Shown here: positions 1 through 8,131 of the stretch, one piece after another
Numbering within the stretch: position 1 is the stretch's first letter
How the letters are laid out: every line of letters begins with the position of its first letter
Origin: Knufia peltigerae
Taxonomy: Eukaryota > Ascomycota > Eurotiomycetes > Chaetothyriales > Trichomeriaceae
Direction of reading: 5' to 3'
Assembly (NCBI GenBank): GCA_030247855.1
Contig: JAPDRN010000259.1
Coordinates: 1-14,177 of the forward strand
Length of the DNA: 14,177 nt
Position numbers and translations under genes: made by a program
Notes under the pieces: generated by a model
What the model saw: the letters and a program-made list of their open reading frames with translations, nothing else
What the model was told of the DNA's origin: nothing
Databases searched by the model: none

Positions 1-142
1 TATATATCTGTTAATCTTTTTCTTTAAAATTAGATACCATCAAGGGAGAGGATAAGTTACAAAGTATTATAAAAAAAATAATAATTATTGTACATATAGG
101 TTAAAGTTTATCAAAACATATTAAATAAATTAAAATAATAAT
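1..142. other. Spacer upstream of nad2, no gene seen
   Basis: This is AT-rich sequence before nad2. I found no tRNA cloverleaf and no coding frame that looks real. The stretch at 30-58 is somewhat more GC-rich than its surroundings, but it does not match an rRNA or tRNA motif I can defend. A 17-base element at 88-104 recurs with two differences at 5494-5510 upstream of nad1, so it may be a shared processing or promoter-like signal or an old duplication. The left end is the window edge, so a longer feature could enter from outside. Confidence 0.5.
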
Positions 143-1759
143 ATGATATTAACATTTCTTTTATTACTCTTATTTTCAAATGGTTTAAGTAATAGACCAG
201 ATACATCTATATTATACAGTCGTATTGGTATTTTAATCATATTCTATAGCTTTATTTCTACCTATACAACTTTATATATAACATATTTAGAAAAAGGTAT
301 AGGTTTATATGGTGGATTATTTAATATAACAGCTGTAACACAAGTATTTCAAATGTTTATATTAATAATAAGTGGTATTATATTATTAATGACAAGTTTT
401 TATCCTAGAAAAAAATATATAGGTGATTCTACAACTATGATAGATATATTATTTAAAAAAGTAAAACAATACATAAATATTATAAACAAAGCTTCAGAAC
501 AATTTACAATAATAGAATATGCTTTAATTATAATATTTGTAATAAGTGGAGCTACATTATTACTAGCTAGTGGTGATTTAGGTTCGATTTATTTATGTAT
601 AGAATTACAAAGTTTTAGTTTATATATAATATCATCCATGCATAGAAATTCAGAATCATCTACTGGTTCTGCTTTAACATATTTTTTATTAGGAGGTTTA
701 GCTTCATGTTTTATATTATTAGGTATAGGGTTAATATATGCTAATTCTGGTTTAACTAATCTAGATGGTATATATTCAATTATATCTGATTCAGATAGAT
801 ATATAGATTATTCAACTTGATATATGCATAGTTATGTTTTTTATAGTTTATTGTTGATATCAGTAGGTTTATTATTTAAAATTGGTGCTGCACCTTTTCA
901 TTGATGATCTCCTGATGTTTATGATGGTGTGCCAACTATAGTTACAACCTTTATAGCTATATTAGGAAAAATAGCTATTTTAGTATTACTTTTAGAATTA
1001 GTGCAATATACAAGTTGTTTATTACATTCTACTGTACAATATTATTCTTGAACAACTAGTTTATCTATAAGTTGTTTTCTATCATTAATAATAGGAACAG
1101 TATTAGGTATAACACAAACAAGAATAAAAAGATTGTTAGCTTATAGTACTATATCACATGTTGGTTTTATATTATTGGCTCTTATAGTACATAGTATAGA
1201 TTCATATCAAGCATATATATTTTATATTTTACAATATATTGTAACAAACTTAAACGTTTTTATGATCATCATAGCTATAGGTTTTAGCTTATTTTTATAT
1301 TATACAAATATATCAGAATATAATAATTTACCAGAGAAAAACAATAGCCCTATACAATTGATAACTCAATTAAAAGGTTATTTCTCTATAAACCCTATAT
1401 TAGCTTTATGTTTAGTAATTACCATGTTTTCATTTATAGGGTTACCTCCTTTAATAGGATTTTTTGGTAAACAGATGGTTTTAACTACAGCTTTAGATAA
1501 TAATAAAACTATATTGGTTTTAGTTGGTGTTTTAACTAGTGTTATTGGTGCAGTATATTATTTAACTATTATTAAAACTATATATTTTGATAACTCAGAA
1601 TATGAAAAAACTTATATGTATATAGATATTTCATTATCTAATATTTTTTCTATAACATTAAGTGTAATAAATTTAGGTATAATTAGTTTTATATTTATAC
1701 CTGATGAGTTATTAAATATGTGTAATCTTTTATCTGTAATAACATTTTCAGCTCTTTAA
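143..1759 (+). CDS. nad2: NADH-ubiquinone oxidoreductase chain 2 (complex I), 538 aa
   Basis: This is subunit ND2 of respiratory complex I in the inner mitochondrial membrane, one of the antiporter-like proton-pumping subunits. The frame is open from ATG 143 to TAA 1757-1759 only if TGA is read as Trp: TGA occurs at 818-820 and as a pair at 902-907. Those codons form the WW of the conserved stretch KIGAAPFHWWSPDVYDGVPT, about residues 246-265, whose Lys and His belong to the proton path in this family. A second conserved block, AYSTISHVGF, begins at about 1139, and IGLPPLIGFFGKQ lies near 1437-1475. The protein is strongly hydrophobic, with many membrane segments. Length is close to other filamentous ascomycete ND2 proteins. 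The start is the first ATG after an A/T-only leader, and no better in-frame start lies upstream. nad3, its usual downstream neighbour in this group, is not here. Confidence 0.96.
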
Positions 1760-1805
1760 ATAATAAAATTAATTATTGAAATTATTAGTGATTTTTATTA
1801 AAAAT

Positions 1806-1871
1806 TTGTGGTGAATCAATTGTATATGAATTAACCATTTTTAAAAGCGGGTGACTTTTTAATATTCTCAT
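1806..1871 (-). pseudogene. Truncated 5' fragment of cob (22 codons)
   Basis: On the minus strand this reads the first 22 codons of cytochrome b, starting with MRILKSHPLLKMVNSY, from ATG at 1871-1869. Similarity then stops abruptly. The rest of cob is missing, so it cannot make cytochrome b. It is the coding part of inverted-repeat arm A. Confidence 0.93.
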
Positions 1872-1906
1872 TAATTTTATTATTTTTAATCTGGTTATTA
1901 ATTTCA
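1806..1906 (-). repeat. 101-bp inverted repeat, arm A
   Basis: The reverse complement of 1806-1906 is identical at every one of 101 positions to 6903-7003. I compared the two strands base by base: identity stops at 1907 (the base pairing with 6902 differs) and at 1805 (the base pairing with 7004 differs). The other arm contains 35 bases of cob leader and the first 22 codons of cob, so the cob locus is the source and this arm is the copy. The arms enclose 4,996 bases carrying cox2, trnM, nad4L, nad5 and nad1. Perfect identity in such AT-rich DNA implies a recent copy or continuing gene conversion. Confidence 0.97.
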
Positions 1907-1933
1907 TTTTTTATACCTACTGTTATTTTGGTT

Positions 1934-1996
1934 GTTTATTAACAAATTTTAATTTTTAATAAACTATATGTTTACTAACAAATTTTAAGTTTTAAT
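1934..1996. repeat. Imperfect 27-base direct duplication
   Basis: The copies at 1934-1960 and 1970-1996 match at 25 of 27 positions and are separated by nine A/T-rich bases (period 36). They begin with GTTTAYTAACAAATTTTAA. The duplication lies between the cob-fragment repeat and the cox2 leader. It is probably a replication-slippage product; no function is evident. Confidence 0.75.
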
Positions 1997-2092
1997 TAAA
2001 ATATAAATAACTTATACTTTTTTGTAAAAATATTTTTGGTTTTACATTTTGGTGAAAATATCAAAAATATTAACTAAATATTTAAATAAAAT

Positions 2093-2866
2093 ATGAATAA
2101 TTGTTTTTCTATTACAGAATATAAAAATTTAATTTCGAACAATGCTACAAATGATACACCAGAACCTTGAGGAATATTTTTCCAAGATAATGCAACACCA
2201 CAAATGGAAGGTGTAGAAGAATTACATAATACTATAATGTATTATTTAGCTATTATTTTATTTGCAGTAACTTGAATGATGGTATCCATAATAATAAATT
2301 TTAAAAGAAACAAAATTTCAAATAAATATATAAATCATGGAACATTAGTAGAATTAATATGAACTATAACACCAGCTTTAATATTAATATTAATAGCATT
2401 TCCGTCATTCAAATTATTATATTTAATGGACGAAGTTATTGACCCATCATTAGTTATACATGGTCAAGGTCATCAATGATATTGAAGTTATGAATATCCA
2501 GATTTTATAAGTGAAGATGAAGATAAAATAGAATTTGACTCTTATATAGTACCAGAAAGTGATTTAGAAATAGGACAATTAAGATTATTAGAAGTAGATA
2601 ATAGAGTAATAATGCCAGAACTAACACATACAAGATTTGTTGTTGGAGGTGCAGATGTTATACATTCTTTTGCTTGCCCATCCTTGGGAATTAAATGTGA
2701 TGCTTATCCTGGAAGATTAAATCATGCATCTATATATTTAAATAGACAAGGAACTTTTTTTGGACAATGTTCAGAGATATGTGGAATCTTACATAGTTCT
2801 ATGCCAATAGCTATACAATCAGTATCTTTACCTAAATTTCTTTTATGATTATATTCTCAAGTTTAA
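2093..2866 (+). CDS. cox2: Cytochrome c oxidase subunit 2 (complex IV), 257 aa
   Basis: This is subunit II of cytochrome c oxidase. It accepts electrons from cytochrome c through its CuA centre, which faces the intermembrane space. It has the expected layout: a short N-terminal tail, a conserved block DTPEPWGIFFQD near residue 23, two membrane helices, the aromatic motif GHQWYWSYEYPDF, and a CuA domain. The copper ligands are present: His191 in DVIHSF, Cys226, Glu228 and Cys230 in GQCSEICG, His234 and Met237 in LHSSMP. Translation needs TGA as Trp, for example at 2846-2848, after which eight or so codons run to TAA 2864-2866; reading TGA as stop would cut off the end. ATG 2093 follows an A/T leader and gives the usual length. 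The 1806-1906 repeat lies about 190 bases upstream. Glycine codons here favour GGA, unlike nad2. Confidence 0.97.
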
Positions 2867-2955
2867 TTATAGTAGTTAAATTTAACAACATATTAAAATT
2901 TTTTTGTAAAATAATATATTGTAAAAAATAAACTATAAATAGTATTAAAAGAAAA
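2867..2955. other. cox2-trnM spacer
   Basis: This is 89 bases of A/T-rich sequence with no gene. The downstream tRNA is likely the processing point that releases the cox2 3' end, following the tRNA-punctuation model; that is inference. Confidence 0.5.
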
Positions 2956-3028
2956 AAGGTTATAGCTTAATCGGTAAAGCCAACTGCTCATGACAGTTAA
3001 GATGAGTGTTCAAATCATTCTGACCTTA
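2956..3028 (+). tRNA. trnM(cau): tRNA-Met (anticodon CAU)
   Basis: The 73 bases fold into a full cloverleaf. The acceptor stem AAGGTTA pairs with TGACCTT, with one T-G wobble, and the discriminator is A. T8 and A9 are followed by the D stem GCTT/AAGC, with GG in its loop. The anticodon stem AACTG/CAGTT is perfect, with loop CTCATGA giving anticodon CAT. The variable loop has five bases and the T stem is GAGTG/CATTC with loop TTCAAAT. The anticodon stem lacks the three G-C pairs of initiator tRNAs and the first pair is A-T, so an elongator role is possible, but I cannot decide between initiator and elongator. It is the only tRNA I found in the window. It sits between cox2 and nad4L, where it probably punctuates a polycistronic transcript. 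Confidence 0.96.
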
Positions 3029-3143
3029 CCCAAAAAGGAATCTAGAAATTAAAGCCATAATTGTAAGAATAATTATGAAAAAAAAACTCTAGTAATAATA
3101 TCACAAAAAAACATAATTCCATAATTTAATCTAAAAATATTAA

Positions 3144-3413
3144 ATGAGTTTTTCGCTAATTTTATTTTTAATTGGAATATTAGGTTTTGTTTTAAATAGA
3201 AAAAACATAATATTAATGTTAATTTCAATAGAAATAATGTTATTATCAATTACATTTTTGATATTAATAAGTTCATTAAGCTTTGATGATATATTAGGTC
3301 AAACTTTTTCTATATATATAATAGCTATAGCGGGAGCAGAATCCGCGATAGGATTAGGAATCTTAGTAGCATTTTATAGATTAAGAGGAAGTATTGCAAT
3401 AGATTATAAATAA
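3144..3413 (+). CDS. nad4L: NADH-ubiquinone oxidoreductase chain 4L (complex I), 89 aa
   Basis: This is the small three-helix membrane subunit ND4L of complex I. The length of 89 residues is typical for fungi. Family features are visible: ISIEIMLLSITFL near residues 28-40, with the conserved membrane glutamate, and the stretch IAGAESAIGLGILVAFYRLRG, with a second membrane glutamate, at about residues 62-82. The TAA stop (3411-3413) shares its last A with the ATG of nad5, a one-base overlap that is conserved across many filamentous ascomycetes and implies co-transcription and possibly translational coupling. Confidence 0.96.
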   Translation: MSFSLILFLIGILGFVLNRKNIILMLISIEIMLLSITFLILISSLSFDDILGQTFSIYIIAIAGAESAIGLGILVAFYRLRGSIAIDYK

Positions 3414-5404
3414 TGTATCTAGCTTTAATTATTTTACCACTATTAGGATCAATAGTGTCTGGTTTTTTTGGAAGAAAAATTGGAGTAAGTGGATCCCGTA
3501 TAATAACCTGTACATGTGTTATATTAACAACAATTTTAGCAATTTTAGCATTCATAGAAGTGGGATTAAATCAAATACCAGTAACAATAGATTTATTTAG
3601 ATGAATAGATTCAGGTAATCTAAATATAAGATGAGGATTTTATTTTGATTCGTTAACAGTGTCAATGTTAATACCAGTTTTAATAGTATCATCATTAGTA
3701 CATATTTATTCAATAGGATATATGAGTCATGATCCACATAATCAAAGATTTTTTAGTTACTTAAGCTTATTTACTTTTATGATGATAATCTTAGTAACAG
3801 GAAATAATTTTATATTAATGTTTGTAGGTTGAGAAGGAGTGGGAGTTTGTTCATATTTATTAGTAAGTTTTTGATTTACAAGAATAGCAGCAAATCAAAG
3901 TTCTCTTTCAGCCTTTTTAACAAATAGAGTTGGAGATTGTTTTTTAACTATAGGTATGTTTGCTATATTATGATCAATGGGTAATTTAGATTATATAACT
4001 GTTTTTTCATTAGCTCCTTATTATGGTGAAAACGTAATTATAATAATAGGTATTTGTTTATTAATAGGTGCTATGGCTAAAAGTTCACAAGTAGGTTTAC
4101 ATGTTTGATTACCTATGGCTATGGAAGGTCCTACACCAGTTTCAGCTTTAATACATGCTGCTACTATGGTTACTGCTGGTGTTTATTTATTGATTAGAGT
4201 ATCACCTTTAATAGAATATAGTTCAACAGTATTGTTATTTTGTTTATGATTAGGTGCAATAACAACAGTGTTTAGTTCTCTTATTGGTTTATTTCAACAA
4301 GATATAAAAAAAGTTATAGCATATAGTACTATGAGTCAATTAGGTATGATGGTTATAGCTGTAGGATTATCTTCATATAATGTAGCCTTATTTCATTTAA
4401 TTAATCATGCCTTTTATAAAGGTCTATTGTTTTTAGGTGCGGGTGCAGTAATTCATGCAGTCGCAGATAATCAAGACTTTAGAAAATATGGAGGTTTAAT
4501 CTCTTATTTACCTCTTACATATTCTGTTATGTTAATTGCTTCTCTTAGTTTGGTAGCCTTTCCTTTTATGACTGGATATTATTCTAAAGATTTTATAATA
4601 GAATCGGCTTTTGGTAATTATTATATATCTAGTATTGTTGTTTATTATATAGCAGTTATTGGAGCTATGTTTACTACACTTTACTCAGTAAAGGTTTTAT
4701 ATTTAACTTTTTTAACTAATCCTAACGGACCTATTATTAATTATAAACCTGCTAATGCTGCGCATGAAAGTGTGATATATATGAGTTTACCTTTAATTAT
4801 TTTAGCTATATTTTCTATTTTTTTTGGTTATATAACTAAAGATATTTTTATTGGTTTAGGTTCTGATTTCTTTTCTGATAATAGTTTATTTATACATCCT
4901 GAACATGAAATTATGTTAGACACAGAATTTGCTGTGCCTACTTTATACAAATTATTACCTTTATTTTTTACTATTTCATTAAGTATTATATCTATTATTT
5001 TTACTGAATTTTATCCTAAACTAGTTATTAAATTTAAATATTCTAGATTTGGTAATATCATTTTCAGCTTTTTTAATCAACGTTTCCTTGTAGAAATGTT
5101 TTATAATAAATATATTTCAAGTGTTGTTTTATATTTAGGTGCTCAGACTACAAAAATTATGGACAAAGGTTCTGTAGAAAAATTTGGACCTTATGGTTTA
5201 CAAGATAAAGTTTCTGAGATAAGTAAATCTATAAATGGTTTAAGCACAGGAGTTGTTACATCTTATGCTTTATATATATTAGTGGGTCTTATTTTTTATA
5301 TCTCTGTTTTATATTTAACAAAAAATAATGAAGATTCTCTATTATTTATTGTTATTTTATTTGCCTTTATTAACACAACATCATATAAAGAAAATAAGTC
5401 GTAA
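3413..5404 (+). CDS. nad5: NADH-ubiquinone oxidoreductase chain 5 (complex I), 663 aa
   Basis: This is ND5, the largest antiporter-like subunit at the distal end of the complex I membrane arm. The frame runs from ATG 3413 to TAA 5402-5404 with TGA read as Trp (3602-3604 is the first). Conserved blocks in order are: FVGWEGVGVCSYLLVSFW around residue 138, with the proton-channel glutamate at residue 141; AKSSQVGLHVWLPMAMEGPT, with the conserved lysine; HAATMVTAGVYLL; and GLFQQDIKKVIAYSTMSQLG followed by NHAFYKGLLFLGAGAVIHA. The C-terminal half has further membrane segments and ends with a polar tail. Full length, no intron. The oddity is codon choice: glycine is mostly GGA up to about 3940 and almost entirely GGT afterwards, with alanine and proline shifting from A-ending to T-ending codons at the same place. 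Confidence 0.97.
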
Positions 5405-5690
5405 GTGCTAGTTAATTATTCCAATTTATTTTCTTTATACAAAAAAAATATGTAATAATTATTTGTTTTATATTGATATTTTCTTTTAATATTTTGTACA
5501 TGTAGGGTAATAATTCACTAAGTAATATTAAAAATAATATATATATATATATATATTAAGTTACTGTGTTAATTGTTTAAAAACAATACGTCTAAAAACA
5601 ATACTTGGGCTTAACCAAATTGTATAAATTTCTATAAATAAATTAAAAAACTTATTTATAAGATAAAAATAAAAAAAAAAATATATAAAT
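5405..5690. other. nad5-nad1 spacer with AT dinucleotide run
   Basis: This is 286 bases with no gene seen on either strand. It holds the 17-base element at 5494-5510 shared with the nad2 leader, an alternating TA run at 5538-5557, a short hairpin with stem ATTGTTT/AAACAAT (5572-5587), and an 11-base direct repeat AAAAACAATAC (5579-5589 and 5594-5604). A slightly GC-richer patch follows at 5605-5615. I cannot assign a function. Confidence 0.6.
5537..5557. repeat. Alternating AT microsatellite
   Basis: A run of alternating A and T (about ten AT units) in the nad5-nad1 spacer. It is a slippage-prone simple repeat and a candidate length polymorphism between strains. A similar shorter run lies at about 12600-12614 inside the rnl intron. 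Confidence 0.85.
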
Positions 5691-6746
5691 ATGAATACAT
5701 TAATATCTATAATAGAAGTTATTTTAGTAATAGTACCTGTATTAATGGTAGTTGCATTTACAACTATTGCAGAAAGAAAAACAATGGCAAGTATGCAACG
5801 TAGATTGGGTCCAAACATAGTAGGATATTATGGTTTATTACAAGCTTTCGCTGATGCATTAAAATTATTATTAAAAGAATTTATAAGTCCAACACAAGCT
5901 AATTTCTTCTTGTTTTTTTTAGGACCTATTATAACATTAATATTTTCCTTATTAGGTTTTGCAGTTATACCCTTTGGACCAGGTTTATCTATAGGAGATT
6001 TAGCCTTAGGTATATTATATATGTTGGCTGTATCTTCATTATCTACATATGGTATATTATTAGCAGGTTGATCAGCTAATTCTAAATATTCTTTTTTAGG
6101 TTCTCTAAGGAGTACAGCACAATTAATTAGTTATGAATTAATATTAAGCTCAGCTATTTTATTAGCTATTTTATTAGCTGGTAATTTAAATTTAACTGTA
6201 ATTGTTGAATCACAAAAAATACTTTTTTATATATCACCTTTATTTCCTTTATTTATAATCTTTTTTATTGGATGTATTGCAGAAACAAATAGAGCACCTT
6301 TTGATTTGGCCGAAGCTGAATCAGAATTAGTATCTGGGTTTATGACAGAACATTCTGCTGGTGTATTTGTTTTCTTTTTTTTAGCAGAATATGCAAGTAT
6401 TGTTTTAATTTGTATTCTTACTAGTATATTATTTTTAGGTGGATATTTAAATTTTTATAACTTAGAATCTTTAATAGATTTTTTAGATTTTTATGCTGTT
6501 TTTGATATTAGTGTAAATTTCTTTACAACACTATTTCAAGGTTTAATCTTTAGTTTAAATTTAGGTTTAAAAGCATGTTTCCTTATTTTTGTATTTATTT
6601 GAGTAAGAGCTTCATTTCCTAGAATTCGTTTTGATCAATTAATGTCATATTGTTGAACTGTTCTTTTACCTATTATTATAGCATTTATTATTACAATACC
6701 TTGTATAGTTTACCAATTATCTATATTACCAACAAATAATTATTAG
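5691..6746 (+). CDS. nad1: NADH-ubiquinone oxidoreductase chain 1 (complex I), 351 aa
   Basis: This is ND1, the complex I membrane subunit that forms much of the quinone-access chamber at the junction with the peripheral arm. The frame opens at ATG 5691 and closes at TAG 6744-6746; the other protein genes here end in TAA. TGA is read as Trp in several places, for example 6069-6071. Signature blocks are TIAERKTMASMQRRLGPNIV near residues 25-44 and ETNRAPFDLAEAESELVSGF near residues 198-217, both belonging to the quinone-site loops, followed by EHSAGVFVFFFLAEYAS. There are about eight hydrophobic segments. Full length and uninterrupted by introns. The ATG follows a pure A/T leader. Confidence 0.97.
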
Positions 6747-6937
6747 TAATGTTTGGTGTTTATTATTAAATATATTACACATATAAGCTTTAAATTATGA
6801 TTAGAAAATAAAATAAATATTATTTGTTTTAGAACCAATAATCAAGTACTATTAATATTATAAAAAAAAGATGATATATATATAGTAGTAGTATACTACT
6901 CTTGAAATTAATAACCAGATTAAAAATAATAAAATTA
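6747..6937. other. nad1-cob spacer
   Basis: This is 191 bases with no gene. It contains a perfect 14-base palindrome AGTAGTATACTACT (6887-6900) directly before the inverted-repeat arm at 6903, and a 14-base motif AAAAAGATGATATA (6865-6878) also found before rnl at 10063-10076. The last 35 bases belong to the inverted repeat. Confidence 0.6.
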
Positions 6938-7003
6938 ATGAGAATATTAAAAAGTCACCCGCTTTTAAAAATGGTTAATTCATATACAATTGATTCACCA
7001 CAA
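6903..7003 (+). repeat. 101-bp inverted repeat, arm B (start of cob)
   Basis: Identical over 101 bases to the reverse complement of 1806-1906. It spans 35 bases of cob leader plus cob codons 1-22. Because the whole cob start is inside the repeat, an exchange between the two arms would invert 1907-6902 but leave a complete cob reading frame in either orientation. A 14-base palindrome ends only two bases before the arm. Confidence 0.97.
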
Positions 7004-8131
7004 CCATCTAACATAAGTTACTTATGAAATTTTGGATCATTATTGGCTTTATGTTTAGGAATACAAATAATAACAGGAGTAACATTAGGGATGCATTATA
7101 CACCCAATGTTTTAGAAGCTTTTGATTCAGTAGAACATATAATGAGAGATGTTAATAATGGATGATTAATACGTTACTTACATTCAAACACAGCTTCAGC
7201 ATTTTTTTTTTTAGTATATTTACATATTGGTAGAGGATTATACTATGGTTCTTACAAAGCACCTAGAACATTAGTATGAACTATAGGTACAATATTATTA
7301 ATTGCTATGATAGCTACAGCCTTTTTAGGTTATGTTTTACCTTATGGTCAAATGTCTTTATGAGGTGCTACAGTTATAACTAATTTAATGAGTGCAATAC
7401 CATGAGTAGGTCAAGATATAGTTGAGTTCATTTGAGGAGGTTTTAGTGTAAATAATGCTACTTTAAACAGATTTTTTGCATTACATTTTGTATTACCTTT
7501 TGTCTTAGCTGCTTTAGCTTTAATGCATTTAATAGCATTACACGATTCTAGTGGATCGGGAAACCCTTTAGGTGTTTCTGGTAATTACGATAGATTACCT
7601 TTCTGACCTTATTTTATATTTAAAGATTTAATAACAATATTTTTATTTTTTATAGTTTTATCAATATTTGTATTTTTTATGCCTAATGTTTTAGGTGATA
7701 GTGAAAACTATGTTATGGCTAATCCTATGCAAACACCACCTGCTATTGTACCAGAATGATATCTTTTACCATTCTATGCAATATTAAGATCTATACCAAA
7801 TAAATTATTAGGTGTTATAGCTATGTTTGCTGCAATATTAGCTATATTATTATTACCTTTTTCAGATTTATCTAAATTAAGAGGTATACAATTTAGACCA
7901 TTAAGTAAAATAGCTTTTTTCATATTTGTCGCAAATTTCTTAATATTAATGCAATTAGGTGCAAAACATGTTGAATCACCATTTATAGAATTCGGACAAA
8001 TTTCTACTATTTTATATTTTGCCCATTTTATAGTAATAGTTCCATCAGTAACATTATTAGAAAATAGTTTAATAGATTTAGCTACTGTACCTTTATCAGA
8101 AAACCAAAATTCTTTTCGTGGCAAAATTTAA
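6938..8131 (+). CDS. cob: Cytochrome b (complex III), 397 aa
   Basis: This is the membrane core of the cytochrome bc1 complex, carrying two haems b and the quinol oxidation and reduction sites. The N-terminus MRILKSHPLLKMVNSY is typical of filamentous ascomycetes, so ATG 6938 is a secure start. The four haem-ligand histidines are present with family spacing: His82 and His96 (LHSNTAS, YLHIGRG), His183 and His197 (ALHFVLPF, LMHLIALH). PEWY of the Qo site is residues 272-275, and GGA-free GQMSLWGATVITN lies near residues 137-149. TGA is read as Trp throughout. After the usual ending LLENSLIDLAT there are about a dozen extra residues to TAA 8129-8131, and this tail overlaps the next ORF by 14 bases. 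Arm B of the inverted repeat covers the first 22 codons. No intron. Confidence 0.96.

Larger units (their letters stand above)
1760..2092. other. nad2-cox2 spacer with duplicated cob fragment
   Basis: This 333-base spacer has no gene of its own. It contains the antisense copy of the cob 5' end (1806-1906) and, just after it, an imperfect 27-base direct duplication (1934-1960 and 1970-1996). The rest is A/T-rich with no tRNA structure. nad3 is commonly found at this position in Pezizomycotina, so this spacer is a likely rearrangement breakpoint. Confidence 0.7.

Noticed and set aside
20..60. Possible rRNA or tRNA remnant before nad2 (TTAGATACCATCAAGGGAGA)
   Set aside because: It resembles part of the small-subunit GATTAGATACC motif, but the following bases do not match and no stem-loop supports it.
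818..820. Apparent premature TGA stops splitting nad2, nad5, nad1, cob, cox2, nad3 and rps3
   Set aside because: They lie at conserved tryptophan positions and the frames continue with conserved sequence; this is the mitochondrial code, not pseudogenes or introns.
2676..2678. Cysteine instead of valine next to the CuA histidine in cox2 (HSFACPS)
   Set aside because: I believe this residue is seen in other filamentous ascomycetes, and all copper ligands are present, so I do not treat it as unusual.
3325..3555. Minus-strand open frame across the nad4L-nad5 junction
   Set aside because: It is antisense to well-conserved genes and has no recognisable features. The same holds for the minus-strand frames at 5561-5818, 7774-8124, 8468-8734 and 9607-9789.
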